A stretch of DNA of 64,000 nt, from positions 1 to 64,000 of the forward strand of contig JABWAQ010000001.1 in NCBI GenBank assembly GCA_013360945.1. The letters are read 5' to 3'. Below are positions 53,910 to 63,362 of this stretch, piece after piece. Source of the stretch: Candidatus Brocadia sp. Its GTDB lineage: Bacteria > Planctomycetota > Brocadiia > Brocadiales > Brocadiaceae. Within the stretch, counting starts at the first letter, position 1. The number at the start of each line of letters is the position of its first letter. The position numbers and the translations under genes were made by a program. Under the pieces are notes generated by a model. That model saw only the letters and a program-made list of their open reading frames with translations, did no database searches and had not been told where the DNA came from.

Positions 53910-54203
53910 ATGAAAGTAAAAAAGATACCACCCATTCATCCGGGAGAAATCCTTATGGAGGAGTTTCTCAAACCATTGGGAATCAGCCAGTATAAATTAG
54001 CTAAAGACATTAATGTCCCGCCCCGACGTATTAACGAGATAGTTCATGGCAAACGTTCAATCAGTGCTAATACTGCTTTGAGGCTATCGCGTTATTTTAA
54101 TCTCTCAGAAAGATTTTGGCTGAACCTGCAGTCAAGATATGATTTAGAGGTTGAAAAGGATAAGCTCAATGATCGCATCGAGTCGGAAGTCAAAGCCTTG
54201 TGA
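53910..54203 (+). CDS. higA: HigA-type XRE antitoxin
   Basis: 97 residues: IPPIHPGEILMEEFLKPLGI, then an HTH (SQYKLAKDINVPPRRINEIV, HGKRSISANTALRLSRYF) and SERFWLNLQSRYDLE. It binds HigB and represses the shared promoter. AGGAGG lies 8 nt before ATG 53910, unlike the leaderless higB, so more antitoxin may be made per transcript. Confidence 0.93.
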   Translation: MKVKKIPPIHPGEILMEEFLKPLGISQYKLAKDINVPPRRINEIVHGKRSISANTALRLSRYFNLSERFWLNLQSRYDLEVEKDKLNDRIESEVKAL

Positions 54204-54247
54204 TATGTTTACTATATCGAAATTATCAGTTTCGGTAAGTTCTTGAG

Positions 54248-54316
54248 AACCACAAAGACACAAAGAGCACAAAGAAAAGAATTTAGACTTTTTGTGCCCT
54301 TTGCGTCTTTGTGGTT
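54248..54316. repeat. CCACAAAGACACAAAG palindromic repeat
   Basis: Left arm AACCACAAAGACACAAAG onward pairs with CTTTGCGTCTTTGTGGTT, about 25 of 27 positions. This ACAAAGACACAAAG / CTTTGTGTCTTTGTGG type occurs widely in environmental bacteria. Relatives stand at 22296-22480. It sits between higA and the ABC exporter and could form a strong hairpin. Confidence 0.75.
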
Positions 54317-54388
54317 AAATACCTTTTGACTGTAACTCTGCTGCGCTGTAGTAATAAAATTTGTTTTCGGCATAATGGAAATAAACCC

Positions 54389-56158
54389 ATGTCTAAAGTT
54401 TTTGTAAACCCTGCATTAAAAAAATTTCTTTCCTACGTAAAGCCTTACCGTCGGTTGATTATGATAGCCACCTTTTGCGGGCTATTGAAATACAACCTCC
54501 CGTTAATATTCCCGTGGGTTTTTAAAGACGTGATCGATCATTTGTTGTCGCCGTCTTCCTATGATGCCACGAAATTACATTACACTATGCTGGCCATGAT
54601 TGGGCTCTATGTGTTTTGGGCGATGGTTACCTATTTCCGATCGTCCTGTGCAGATCAGGCGGGCCAAAGGCTTGTTTTTGACCTGCGGCATGAGTTGTAT
54701 GTCCATCTCCAGCGGATGTCACTGAGTTTTTATGAAAAACGGCAGGTAGGATCGGTCGCATCGCGTCTCCTGGGAGATATCGCGGTTGCTCAAAACTTTG
54801 TGGGCGCTGCATTTACCAATACGGTCATGGATGCAAGCTCCCTATTTTTGATCGCCTTTCTCCTTTTCCACATGAATTGGCGGTTGGCGCTGGTATCAAT
54901 TGCTATTTTACCCTTTTATGTGATATTGAATAAGTATTTCAAATCTAAGATTGTGAAAACCAGCAAACTTGCACGGCAAAAGATGGAAGAGATCTCCGGG
55001 AATGTTCATGAAAAGCTGGGAGGCATTTCCATCATACAATCTTACACACGTGAGAAGGCTGAGGAAAAACACTTCTTTCAGGATAACCGGGAATACTTAT
55101 TCTATCAATTGAGACATGTACAACATAACGCTACAGCCCAGGCGTTAATAGGTTTTTTGACTTCCATTGCACCGGTTCTCGTGGTCTGGTTCGGGGCTAT
55201 GCAGGTCATTTATGGCCGCCTTACGGTTGGTGAGCTGGCTGCATTTTACGCCTATCTGGGCATGTTTTATAATCCACTGAACCGTCTCACGGAACTCAAT
55301 ATCCTTCTGGCTAATTCTCAATCGGCTATGGAAAGGATTTTTGAGGTATTTAACACTTCTCCAGAGATTGTGGACAGGCCTACCGCTCAGGAATTCGGAT
55401 CTGTCAAGGGCGAGGTAAAATTCATGAATGTCCATTTTGCCTATGAAATGCCAAAAACTGTCCTGAGAGCGATCAATTTGCATATACCGGCCGGTTGCAC
55501 AGTGGCATTGGTGGGACCAAGTGGCGCTGGTAAATCTACGTTTGTAAAACTTATCCCAAGATTTTATGATGTCTCCGCAGGGATAATCACTATCGACGGC
55601 TGGGATATCCGGGATTTCAAACTCAGTTGTTTAAGAAGGCACATTGCCACCGTGCCTCAGGAGCCCATCTTATTTTCTGGCACGGTTCACGAAAATATCC
55701 TGTTCGGTAAGCCAGGCGCTACTGAAAAAGACGTCCAGGCCGCAGCCATTTCTGCCAACGCCCATGATTTTATTTGCAAACTGCCAAAGGGTTATCAAAC
55801 GGAAATCGGCGAAGGTGGCATGAAACTTTCAGGAGGACAGAGGCAGCGTATTGCCCTGGCTCGAGCCTTTTTAAAAAATGCGCCTATTTTAATTTTAGAT
55901 GAAGCGACTTCATCCTTGGATTCCAAGACGGAAAATCTGATCCAGGAGGCATTAAAACGATTAATGAAAGGGAGAACGACTATAATCATAGCCCACCGGC
56001 TTTCTACAATTCAATCGGCAGATATGATTGTCGTCTTTAATAACGGTGAGATTGTAGAGGCAGGTAACCACCAGGAACTGCTACAACATTCGTATGGTCT
56101 TTACCGGCAATTGTATGAGGAACAGTTTCATAAGAAGTTTGCCATGACGATCGAATAA
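54389..56158 (+). CDS. MsbA-type ABC exporter
   Basis: 589 residues: six-helix transmembrane domain (about 10-330) fused to an ATPase (about 345-585) with Walker A GPSGAGKST, Q-loop VPQEPILFSG, signature LSGGQRQRIALARAF and Walker B ILILDEATSSLD. A homodimeric flippase of lipid A-like lipids, lipids or drugs. ATG 54389 (MSKVFVNPALKKFLSYVKPY) is the sensible start; upstream in-frame text lies in the repeat/spacer. The XPF nuclease follows 23 bp later. Confidence 0.92.
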   Translation: MSKVFVNPALKKFLSYVKPYRRLIMIATFCGLLKYNLPLIFPWVFKDVIDHLLSPSSYDATKLHYTMLAMIGLYVFWAMVTYFRSSCADQAGQRLVFDLRHELYVHLQRMSLSFYEKRQVGSVASRLLGDIAVAQNFVGAAFTNTVMDASSLFLIAFLLFHMNWRLALVSIAILPFYVILNKYFKSKIVKTSKLARQKMEEISGNVHEKLGGISIIQSYTREKAEEKHFFQDNREYLFYQLRHVQHNATAQALIGFLTSIAPVLVVWFGAMQVIYGRLTVGELAAFYAYLGMFYNPLNRLTELNILLANSQSAMERIFEVFNTSPEIVDRPTAQEFGSVKGEVKFMNVHFAYEMPKTVLRAINLHIPAGCTVALVGPSGAGKSTFVKLIPRFYDVSAGIITIDGWDIRDFKLSCLRRHIATVPQEPILFSGTVHENILFGKPGATEKDVQAAAISANAHDFICKLPKGYQTEIGEGGMKLSGGQRQRIALARAFLKNAPILILDEATSSLDSKTENLIQEALKRLMKGRTTIIIAHRLSTIQSADMIVVFNNGEIVEAGNHQELLQHSYGLYRQLYEEQFHKKFAMTIE

Positions 56159-56181
56159 CGGAGAAATTTGAGGTTTTTGCT

Positions 56182-56814
56182 ATGGGTATCATCATAGAGG
56201 TTGACTATCGAGAAAGAAACGCCGGGATTATAGAGATACTCCGTGCCAAAGAGGATATTATTGTGGAAGAAAAGAAATTATCCATGGGTGATTACCTCAT
56301 CAACAAACGCATTACCGTTGAACGAAAGACGACAAAAGACTTCGTTATGTCCATCATTGATGGGCGGTTGTTTACTCAGGCATCATGTTTGAAACGGCAT
56401 GCGGAAATACCGTTTATGGTGATAGAAGGTGTAAATTTGTTTTGTACCGGTTATGAGATTGACCCTCAAGCAATCAAGGGAGCGATCGTCTCAATGTCTG
56501 TCTCCTGGCAAATACCCATAATCTTTTCAAAAGCCCCTCATGGTACGGCAGAGATATTGATAATGGCGGGGATTCATGATGTCAGGTACTGTGACGATAT
56601 ATTGAAAAGGATGGGCAGAAAGCCCAAACGTATGCAGACACGGAAATTATACCTGCTTCAGGGATTGCCAGGTATTGGGCCAATGATGGCGAAAAGGATG
56701 TTGGCACATTTTGGGAGTGTAGAGAAGGTCTTTACTGCCGATGAGCAGGAACTTGTAAGCGTGGAAGGCATTGGCGCGAAGAAGGCGGCTAAAATTCGTG
56801 AAATCATTAAGTAG
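56182..56814 (+). CDS. XPF/Hef-type ERCC4 nuclease
   Basis: 210 residues. The ERCC4 nuclease domain (about 1-130) has the full active site GDYLINKRITVERKTTKDF (GDY, then V-ERK-x3-D), the hallmark of XPF/MUS81/Hef. A C-terminal tandem helix-hairpin-helix (about 155-210; LLQGLPGIGPMMAKRMLAHF, VEGIGAKKAAKIREII) binds branched DNA. This type of stand-alone structure-specific nuclease is typical of archaea and eukaryotes and rare in bacteria. It probably cuts flaps or forks in repair. Follows an ABC exporter without a clear link. Confidence 0.88.
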   Translation: MGIIIEVDYRERNAGIIEILRAKEDIIVEEKKLSMGDYLINKRITVERKTTKDFVMSIIDGRLFTQASCLKRHAEIPFMVIEGVNLFCTGYEIDPQAIKGAIVSMSVSWQIPIIFSKAPHGTAEILIMAGIHDVRYCDDILKRMGRKPKRMQTRKLYLLQGLPGIGPMMAKRMLAHFGSVEKVFTADEQELVSVEGIGAKKAAKIREIIK

Positions 56815-56941
56815 GGTATTTTTAATTATCATGATGTACAAGGTAAAGGTGTTAGCCCCGATGGCTACAGGAATAGCCTTTGCTCAGGAGTTGATATATT
56901 TTAATTGCAAAAAAACAGGAGTAGATGTATAAAAATTACCT

Positions 56942-59815
56942 ATGATAAATGAAATATTAACAAAGAGATTTCTTGTGATTGCTTTAGGCGCTAAAGATGC
57001 CGAATATTCTCCTTTCCGGGATTATGTTGCCCATGCGGGCTATGATGTTTCTTTCGTTTCTGACGAAAGAGACTTCTATGGGCTATTGGAGGGTAAGAAA
57101 TGTTTCGATGTAATTTTAGTAGATATGGAGTGTGAACCCGATAAACAGATCGCTACGGTTCAAAGCGTGAAAAAGTATTATCCTCACACGGTGGTAGTTC
57201 CTATCATAAATGAAAGCGGGATGGATACTTCATTAGAAATGGGGATGTCGAATCTGGGCTTTTATGATCATATAACGAAACCCATTCATTGGGATAGTAT
57301 AAAGGCGGTACTGAACAGAGTATCCCAGAAGATTGATACCGATCGTATGTTGAAGAGGATGGAGCAGGAACGAGAGATCATTCTGAATATAAACCGTCTG
57401 GTGCTTTCTCACATGAGTTACAAGGATTTTTGCAATGCGTTATGCCTTGAACTCAGAAAGATTATAGACTTTGACTATTTTAGTTTGGTATCGAGGATGG
57501 AATCTTCAGGTGAATACTATACGTATGTATTGGATTTAATGCAAAATATCCACAAATTTCATAGAGGTAATGAATTGAAAACAGCCGTGGAAAGTTTTCT
57601 CTTTAATGATGTATCAAAGTCCAATAAGATCATTATTAATAACGAAACGCATAAAACTGGGGATAATGATAAAAGTCCCGTATTGTATGACGGCGCCAAA
57701 TCTTACATGGTTTACCCGCTCTTTATCAATAATACCTTAATTGGTTGTATAAATATTCTGAGTAAGAATTATGCACGTTTTTCTGAAATCCATAGTAATC
57801 TTATAGATCAGGTATCGGCGCAAATTACGGTTACATTAATGAACGCAATGTTGTTGGACAGCCTTACCGCGTCGGAAGAGAAATACAGGGATTTGGTTGA
57901 GAATGCGCCAGAGATTATATTCAAGATGGATAGTCACGGAAAGTTTCTGCATGTTAATAAATTGGGATTAGAGATTCTTGGGTATAGCGCGAAAGAAATG
58001 ACCTCGATGTATCTATTTGATCTTGTTGCTGACGAGCAGAGGACTATGATTAAGGGTCAATATGACACCACGGTTAACTCGCGGAAGGATAATAATTTGG
58101 TTATGACCTTGTTAACAAAGAATGGCAAACGATTGGATGCGGAAATAAAATGCTCTATCCAGTACGATACTATTCTGAATGATTATATGGTCAGGGCCTT
58201 TGTTCGTGATGTAACAGAGCGACGCGTATTAGAAAAAAGGATATTTGAATATCAGGAACGTTTAAGGGGTTCATTAAAAGAGAAATCGCAGAAGTTGAGT
58301 GAAACCGAAAAAGAAATGTATAATCAAAGAAAATTCCTGGATGCCCTGATACAAAATACCAATGTGTATGTAGTCACGATAACTTCCAGGGGAGAAATTG
58401 TGTTCGTGAACCGTGCTATGGAGAAGGGATTTGGCTACACGATAGATGATGTCCTTGGGAAATCTGTGGTCGATGTTTTTATTCCACAGGATAAAATAGA
58501 AGAATTGTTCGATGACATACAGATGCTCTTAAGTGGAAACAAGGGTGAACAGATCGAGATACCCTTTGCATCACGGGATCATCAGGTTAGAGATATTTTA
58601 TGGATTGTGACATATCTTAAGGATGAATGGAATGCAATCTCGAACATTAACTTATTTGGTTACGATATTACTGAGCAAAAGATATTGAAGGAACAACTTG
58701 TCCAGGCTGAAAAGATGAGTAGCGTTGGGACGATGATTTCAGGGGTAGCTCATGAACTCAATAATCCCTTGTCGATTATCGTAAATTTCAGTGAGCTTAT
58801 GATGATGTGTGATAACCTATCAAAGAGCGCAGCGAATCGATTGCGGCATATAATGGATGCATCCCAGCGCTGTACCCGTATTGTGGAGAACTTACTCACG
58901 TTTGCAACAAAACGAAAAACCGTCAGAAAGGGGCAATACGTTAGCATTAACGATGTTCTAAAAGATGCCCTCGAATTAAAAATCAACGACCTTCGGGTTA
59001 ACAACATTGAGGTCGGACAATCACTTTCCCAAACCTTGCCCAGGACACTGGCTGATCGGGTGCAGCTTATGCAAGTCTTTATCAATCTTATTAATAATGC
59101 CTACGATGCGATGAAATATGCGCATGGGAAGGGGGTTTTAACTATTCGTACGCTTCAAAGGGGAGATAAGATTGTTGTAGAATTTGAGGATAACGGGCCG
59201 GGTATTCTTGAGCCAGAAAAATTGTTTACTCCCTTTTACACAACGAAAGAGGTTGGAAAAGGTACGGGTTTAGGTTTGGCTGTAAGTTATGGTATTATAA
59301 AAGAACATGGCGGGACAATTGTTGGCAAAAATTGTCAGAAAGGTGCCATTTTTACTGTTACGCTTCCTATCAAGGTTCAGGCAAACAAAGAGGTCAAATT
59401 TCCTGTAAAAAAGGATTATAATTTGAGGGGTTTACGCATATTGTTAGTAGAAGATGAGGTAGGTATTGCAGAATCCTGTAACGAATTGTTGACGGCGAAA
59501 GGTTGTAATGCAACATCTGTATTCAGTGCAAGAGATGCGATGCAGGCTTTTCAGGAGGAGCAATTTGATATAGTTATTATGGACTTGAAAATGCCAGGGG
59601 AAGTATCTGGAATCCAGTTTTATGAATGGATGATGAGTAATATACCTGCTTTGAAAGAGAAGGTAATCTTGATGACTGGGGACACTCTTTCCCCTGAATT
59701 TAAGACATTTATTGAGAAGAGCAGGGTGCCTGTTATTCCAAAACCATTCCGTTTTAATACTTTCCTTGAAAAGATAGGTCTAACCGCAAAAAAGGCGGGA
59801 TTAATCCAAGTGTGA
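56942..59815 (+). CDS. Hybrid sensor histidine kinase (REC-GAF-PAS-PAS-HK-REC)
   Basis: 957 residues, cytosolic. N-terminal receiver-like domain (about 10-125; acceptor region FDVILVDMECEPD, Lys in ITKPIH, but the upstream acidic pair is weak), GAF (about 150-300), PAS (about 315-430), second PAS (about 465-580), HisKA (MSSVGTMISGVAHELNNPLS, His near 610), HATPase_c (FINLINNAYDAM, DNGPGI, GKGTGLGLAV) and a C-terminal receiver (ILLVEDEVGIAE, VIMDLKMPGEV, IPKPFRF). NtrB-like kinase core. A phosphorelay partner is not adjacent; the NtrC-type regulator at 63363 is the nearest candidate. Confidence 0.92.
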   Translation: MINEILTKRFLVIALGAKDAEYSPFRDYVAHAGYDVSFVSDERDFYGLLEGKKCFDVILVDMECEPDKQIATVQSVKKYYPHTVVVPIINESGMDTSLEMGMSNLGFYDHITKPIHWDSIKAVLNRVSQKIDTDRMLKRMEQEREIILNINRLVLSHMSYKDFCNALCLELRKIIDFDYFSLVSRMESSGEYYTYVLDLMQNIHKFHRGNELKTAVESFLFNDVSKSNKIIINNETHKTGDNDKSPVLYDGAKSYMVYPLFINNTLIGCINILSKNYARFSEIHSNLIDQVSAQITVTLMNAMLLDSLTASEEKYRDLVENAPEIIFKMDSHGKFLHVNKLGLEILGYSAKEMTSMYLFDLVADEQRTMIKGQYDTTVNSRKDNNLVMTLLTKNGKRLDAEIKCSIQYDTILNDYMVRAFVRDVTERRVLEKRIFEYQERLRGSLKEKSQKLSETEKEMYNQRKFLDALIQNTNVYVVTITSRGEIVFVNRAMEKGFGYTIDDVLGKSVVDVFIPQDKIEELFDDIQMLLSGNKGEQIEIPFASRDHQVRDILWIVTYLKDEWNAISNINLFGYDITEQKILKEQLVQAEKMSSVGTMISGVAHELNNPLSIIVNFSELMMMCDNLSKSAANRLRHIMDASQRCTRIVENLLTFATKRKTVRKGQYVSINDVLKDALELKINDLRVNNIEVGQSLSQTLPRTLADRVQLMQVFINLINNAYDAMKYAHGKGVLTIRTLQRGDKIVVEFEDNGPGILEPEKLFTPFYTTKEVGKGTGLGLAVSYGIIKEHGGTIVGKNCQKGAIFTVTLPIKVQANKEVKFPVKKDYNLRGLRILLVEDEVGIAESCNELLTAKGCNATSVFSARDAMQAFQEEQFDIVIMDLKMPGEVSGIQFYEWMMSNIPALKEKVILMTGDTLSPEFKTFIEKSRVPVIPKPFRFNTFLEKIGLTAKKAGLIQV

Positions 59816-59823
59816 TAATTGAT

Positions 59824-60870
59824 CTAGTACCTTCTTGTGCTGATTCGCTGTCTCCATATTTTTTTAACTAGTCCATCGTCGTCTTCATCATAAATTTCTC
59901 CTACGACTTCTTCTAAAATATCTTCTAATGTTATGATGCCAATAGTTTGAATACCTTGACGTACTATGGCCATGTGGATACGATTTTCTTGAAAATTTTT
60001 GAGTATTTTGAGAATAGACTCGTTATCCTCCACAAAATACGGTTTACGGAGCAAATTGTTTAAAGAAAATTCTGTTCTGGTGGTCATCATAGCTATGAAT
60101 TCTTTTGTGTGAAGAATGCCGATTACCTGTGGTTCAGTTTCATCCAAAAGGACAGGAAGTCTCGTGTGTCCACAGTCATTGATAATCTTTAAGATGTCTT
60201 CTTTATTCATAGAACTATAAACCGTAATTGCCTTGGGAAAAGGGAGCATAACTTCCGACGCTTTTTTAAAGCGCAGTGCAAACAGATTCAAAATGTAATC
60301 CCTGTGAAAAGGGCGGAGTGAGCCGAGAGATAGTTCTGATACACCTTCTTCCAGGGAAGGAATGCGGTGAATACCTATCAGCGAAAGTAGTTTTACCGTT
60401 GATTGCTCAAGGATATGGACGACAGGCGTAGCGATCTTTGTCAAAATGGTTAACAAATGACTAGAGGCTAAAGAGACATCTTCCGGGTGGCGGATCGCAA
60501 TGGCTTTGGGTACCAACTCACCAATGACAACAGTGAAAAAGCTGAATGGGATAACAAAGAGCGCGATTCCAAGAATTTCAACAAATGTTCCTGAGACGCC
60601 TAAAAGTTTACTGAGATATGGAAGGATAGATTCTTGTACTTCTACGCCGCCTACTGCCGCAGATAATGTTCCGATCAGTGTAATGCCCACCTGGATAACA
60701 GCAAAGGTTCTTTCCGGGCGTGCCCTTAAATTAATAAATCTTTTGGCTGCGGTATTGCCTTTAGAAGCCATATCTCGTAATAATGGAACATTGGCAGAGG
60801 CGAGCGCCATTTCAATACATGAAAACAAGCCATTAAATAGAAGCAATATGATTATTATTATCCATTCCAT
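59824..60870 (-). CDS. CNNM/HlyC-type membrane protein with CBS domains
   Basis: 348 residues: DUF21/CNNM membrane domain (about 1-150; IIILLLFNGLFSCIEMALAS, VGITLIGTLSAAVGGVEVQE), a CBS pair (about 200-320, ending MAIVRQGIQTIGIITLEDIL EEVVGEI), and no C-terminal CorC_HlyC domain. Related proteins (MpfA, CorB/C) export Mg2+ or other divalent ions, with CBS sensing of nucleotides. The short C-terminus is a variant. Confidence 0.85.
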   Translation of the reverse strand: MEWIIIIILLLFNGLFSCIEMALASANVPLLRDMASKGNTAAKRFINLRARPERTFAVIQVGITLIGTLSAAVGGVEVQESILPYLSKLLGVSGTFVEILGIALFVIPFSFFTVVIGELVPKAIAIRHPEDVSLASSHLLTILTKIATPVVHILEQSTVKLLSLIGIHRIPSLEEGVSELSLGSLRPFHRDYILNLFALRFKKASEVMLPFPKAITVYSSMNKEDILKIINDCGHTRLPVLLDETEPQVIGILHTKEFIAMMTTRTEFSLNNLLRKPYFVEDNESILKILKNFQENRIHMAIVRQGIQTIGIITLEDILEEVVGEIYDEDDDGLVKKIWRQRISTRRY

Positions 60871-61339
60871 AAAGCATCAAATCGCAAGTGATACTCGATT
60901 ATATCTCTTCCTTTGCATAGAAAGAGAAAGAGGTAACAAATCTTTTTAAATAATGTATTAGTTGACCTCATAGTTACTTAAGGTCTCATAGAGGCACATA
61001 GAAATGTCTATGTTTGAACACCTAATTCTGTTTTTATATTAATACTAAATAATCTATGTATTTAATTCAATAAAGTAATTCTAAAAAGGATTAAAATTTT
61101 TTGAGAATATGCCGATATATATGATAACATTGCATCAATGGACAATAATTTTATAAGGCATAATTTTATCGTAGGTTAAATAAGTCTCTTTCTGAGAGAA
61201 ATTCCCTGGTTGGAAATGTTAAAGTATTTAAAGGTAATCGTTGCCTTTGAAGGAATAAATTGGAAGTCAGTTGACGCATACCGTAATAGAATTTATCATC
61301 GTTACAAGTAAGGTAGTTATTTAATTTAGGAGATTTAAA
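60871..61339. other. AT-rich spacer upstream of the FlgM-like gene
   Basis: About 470 bases. No protein-like frame is evident. A hairpin-like CATAGAGGCACATAGAAATG TCTATG text lies near 60990. The main content is the sigma28 promoter match at 61092-61118. Confidence 0.45.
61092..61118 (+). promoter_or_regulatory. Sigma28 (FliA) promoter match
   Basis: TAAAATTT, exactly 11 bases, then GCCGATAT. The FliA consensus is TAAAGTTT-N11-GCCGATAA, so 14 of 16 positions match with perfect spacing. It points toward the flgM-like gene 222 bp downstream. This is the expected control: FlgM inhibits FliA and is itself made from a FliA promoter. Confidence 0.65.
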
Positions 61340-61666
61340 ATGCCAATAGAAGATATTTCAAAAATCTCTTTACATCACGGTGTAACTAATACTAACCGTA
61401 TTGGGGAAAATCAGCCACACATGAAGATAAAAGAGAACGAACGACTTATTCAGAGGGAACTTGATTCAGTGGATATCTCCAAAGAAGCGCGGGACCTTGA
61501 GCAGACGATTAGCACTATGAAGGCCAGAATACGCGAAATGCCTGATGTAATGGCTGCAAAGATGGAGGAAATTAAAGTAAAATTAAAAGATGGTTTCTAT
61601 GACAGACCGGAAGTGATTGAACAGGTGGCAAAAAAGGTTATTGATGCTTTTAGTATTAAAAAGTAA
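61340..61666 (+). CDS. FlgM-like anti-sigma28 factor
   Basis: 108 residues; the C-terminal half DSVDISKEARDLEQTISTMK, ARIREMPDVMAAKMEEIKVK and DGFYDRPEVIEQVAKKVIDA matches FlgM, which holds FliA in check until the flagellar hook is done. The N-terminal half is disordered, as normal. AGGAG precedes ATG. Together with the upstream sigma28-like promoter this suggests a functional flagellar checkpoint, although no other flagellar gene is in the window. Confidence 0.8.
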   Translation: MPIEDISKISLHHGVTNTNRIGENQPHMKIKENERLIQRELDSVDISKEARDLEQTISTMKARIREMPDVMAAKMEEIKVKLKDGFYDRPEVIEQVAKKVIDAFSIKK

Positions 61667-61677
61667 GAGTTGTAATT

Positions 61678-61881
61678 ATGTTGAACAACAAGGCGGAAAA
61701 TATTCACGGGGTCAGGAAACGATTTATCGGTGTTAAGTTTGATTGCTGCCAGGTATATACTCGGGTTTATATTAACAAGGAAGAAACCGCGTACGAAGGA
61801 AGATGCCCGAAATGTCTGCGAAAAATTGGTATTAAAGTACACAGGGATGGTTTAAATTGTAGATTTTTTTCAGCACTTTAA
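61678..61881 (+). CDS. Small cysteine-rich protein
   Basis: 67 residues with a CC pair (VKFDCCQVYTRVYINKEET) and a CPKC (GRCPKCLRKIGIKVHRDGLN), a possible zinc ribbon, ending CRFFSAL. Starts 12 bp after the FlgM-like gene and should be co-transcribed. Family known only as conserved hypothetical to me. A strong terminator follows. Confidence 0.65.
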   Translation: MLNNKAENIHGVRKRFIGVKFDCCQVYTRVYINKEETAYEGRCPKCLRKIGIKVHRDGLNCRFFSAL

Positions 61882-61924
61882 TTTTCATTTATATTTGTTT
61901 TGGCGGTTATGGTAGCCTTAAAAG

Positions 61925-61971
61925 CCTGTCAATTTGTATGATATTGAAGTACAAATTAACAGGTTTTTTTA
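61925..61971 (+). terminator. Intrinsic terminator after the small cysteine-rich gene
   Basis: CCTGTCAATTTGTA pairs with TACAAATTAACAGG (one mismatch) and is followed by TTTTTTT. It ends the flgM-like operon. Confidence 0.85.
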
Positions 61972-62019
61972 TTTGTGTTAGGCACATCCTGACGAAATAA
62001 CTTTTTGGTAGTGATAATA

Positions 62020-63201
62020 ATGCGTTGGAAACTATATCAAAAATTACTGGCGTCATTGGTCGTCTTTTTAATTGCTATTGTAAGCGGTGCATATGGGAAT
62101 GACCGAAAGTTGAAACTTGTTGTTTTCCCTTTTAAAAACAATTGGGATTCAAAATGTTCTATCCAAGGAATTGAAGATATAATGCGGAGCGAATTAATTC
62201 GCTCTGGATATTGTACGGTGGCAGAGCAAGAGCGTACCTATGAGTTTATGAAAGAGGCTGTGCTGTACAATTTTATTAAAATTGATGATGTGAATGTAGA
62301 AACTGCCTTATCTAAGGCAAATATTGTCGATCTGTTTGCTAAGGTTGATCTGAAGGTCACCATTCGGTCGGCGGAAAGGTTGAAAGCAGATTTTGCAATT
62401 AAAGGGACGCTTAATCACTTTGGGGATAAGTTTCGGACAGATATAGAAGTTTTTAATGTAAGGGCAAAGGAAACGTTATGTGCGTTGGTGGGAGAGTGTG
62501 AATCAAAGGAGAAAATCCCTGAGATGATAGAGCAGCTTTCGGAACAAATCGTTAATGTTTGTAGAGGTGCAAATGTACAGAAGGAAATTGATCATATACA
62601 AAGCGGTTATCAACAAGGAAGCTTAACCTATGAAGAGACGTCTGATAAATTAAAAAGTCTATGTTCCGATATACCAGGGTCGCTTCCAGTTCACTGTGCC
62701 CTATTTTCACACTATTTGAGACATCAAAAAATGAGGGATAGTTTGATTGAAGAAGGTGAAGAGATAATAAATTTGTTTAATCCCGATAACGATGAAGATA
62801 TCAGGTATGTGTCCTTTTCAGGTATAGATCCTTTTCATGAACTGGCGAATGTTTATAGCGCAATGGGAAGGTTAGATAATGCAATAGAAGTTTATAATCG
62901 AGCAATCAAAATATATCCCATGAATCATATAAAGTACTACAAGCAGTTAGGAGCATTATATAAACTTGAAGGTAAAAGTGAATTGGCAATTAATGCTTTT
63001 AAGCAGATATTAAGTTCCAATCCTGCAGATTGTGAGACAAGATTAAACCTTGCCTCTGTGTATGAGGCTAAAGGTGATATATCAAGTGCCATTGAGCAAT
63101 ATCAGTATTGCCTGAAATACACTAAAGATAGAAAAGAAAGCTCGGATGTAAAAGAAATAATTATACGGCTACAATCAAAAAGAGGTATGAAAGAGAAATA
63201 A
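62020..63201 (+). CDS. Secreted CsgG-like/TPR protein
   Basis: 393 residues from ATG 62020, which gives a signal peptide (MRWKLYQKLLASLVVFLIAI, cleavage near AYG). An N-terminal beta-alpha domain KLKLVVFPFKNN and MRSELIRSGYCTVAEQERTY resembles CsgG/curli-assembly and DUF-type lipoprotein domains. At least three C-terminal TPRs follow (for example ANVYSAMGRLDNAIEVYNRA; LASVYEAKGDISSAIEQYQY). It is probably periplasmic and scaffolds an envelope machine. The NtrC-family gene follows 160 bp later. Confidence 0.75.
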   Translation: MRWKLYQKLLASLVVFLIAIVSGAYGNDRKLKLVVFPFKNNWDSKCSIQGIEDIMRSELIRSGYCTVAEQERTYEFMKEAVLYNFIKIDDVNVETALSKANIVDLFAKVDLKVTIRSAERLKADFAIKGTLNHFGDKFRTDIEVFNVRAKETLCALVGECESKEKIPEMIEQLSEQIVNVCRGANVQKEIDHIQSGYQQGSLTYEETSDKLKSLCSDIPGSLPVHCALFSHYLRHQKMRDSLIEEGEEIINLFNPDNDEDIRYVSFSGIDPFHELANVYSAMGRLDNAIEVYNRAIKIYPMNHIKYYKQLGALYKLEGKSELAINAFKQILSSNPADCETRLNLASVYEAKGDISSAIEQYQYCLKYTKDRKESSDVKEIIIRLQSKRGMKEK

Positions 63202-63208
63202 ATTTGTT

Positions 63209-63222
63209 GGTATATTGTTTGC
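63209..63222 (+). promoter_or_regulatory. Weak sigma54-like element
   Basis: TTGGTA-N6-TTTGC with the core spacing GG-N10-GC, compared with TGGCAC-N5-TTGC. It lies about 140 bp before the NtrC-type gene, in a direction that would drive it. Only the GG/GC cores match, so this is a weak candidate. Confidence 0.3.
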
Positions 63223-63362
63223 CATTGAATAGTAAAAGTTTTATCAGCTATAAACTGTTGAATTATTCGACTTATTATGGTAACTTTTTGTGTGATTTGT
63301 TTAAAAGTTAAACGTTTTAGAAATATTAGGAAGTTGTTTATGCACAAAAAGGAGGATACTAA

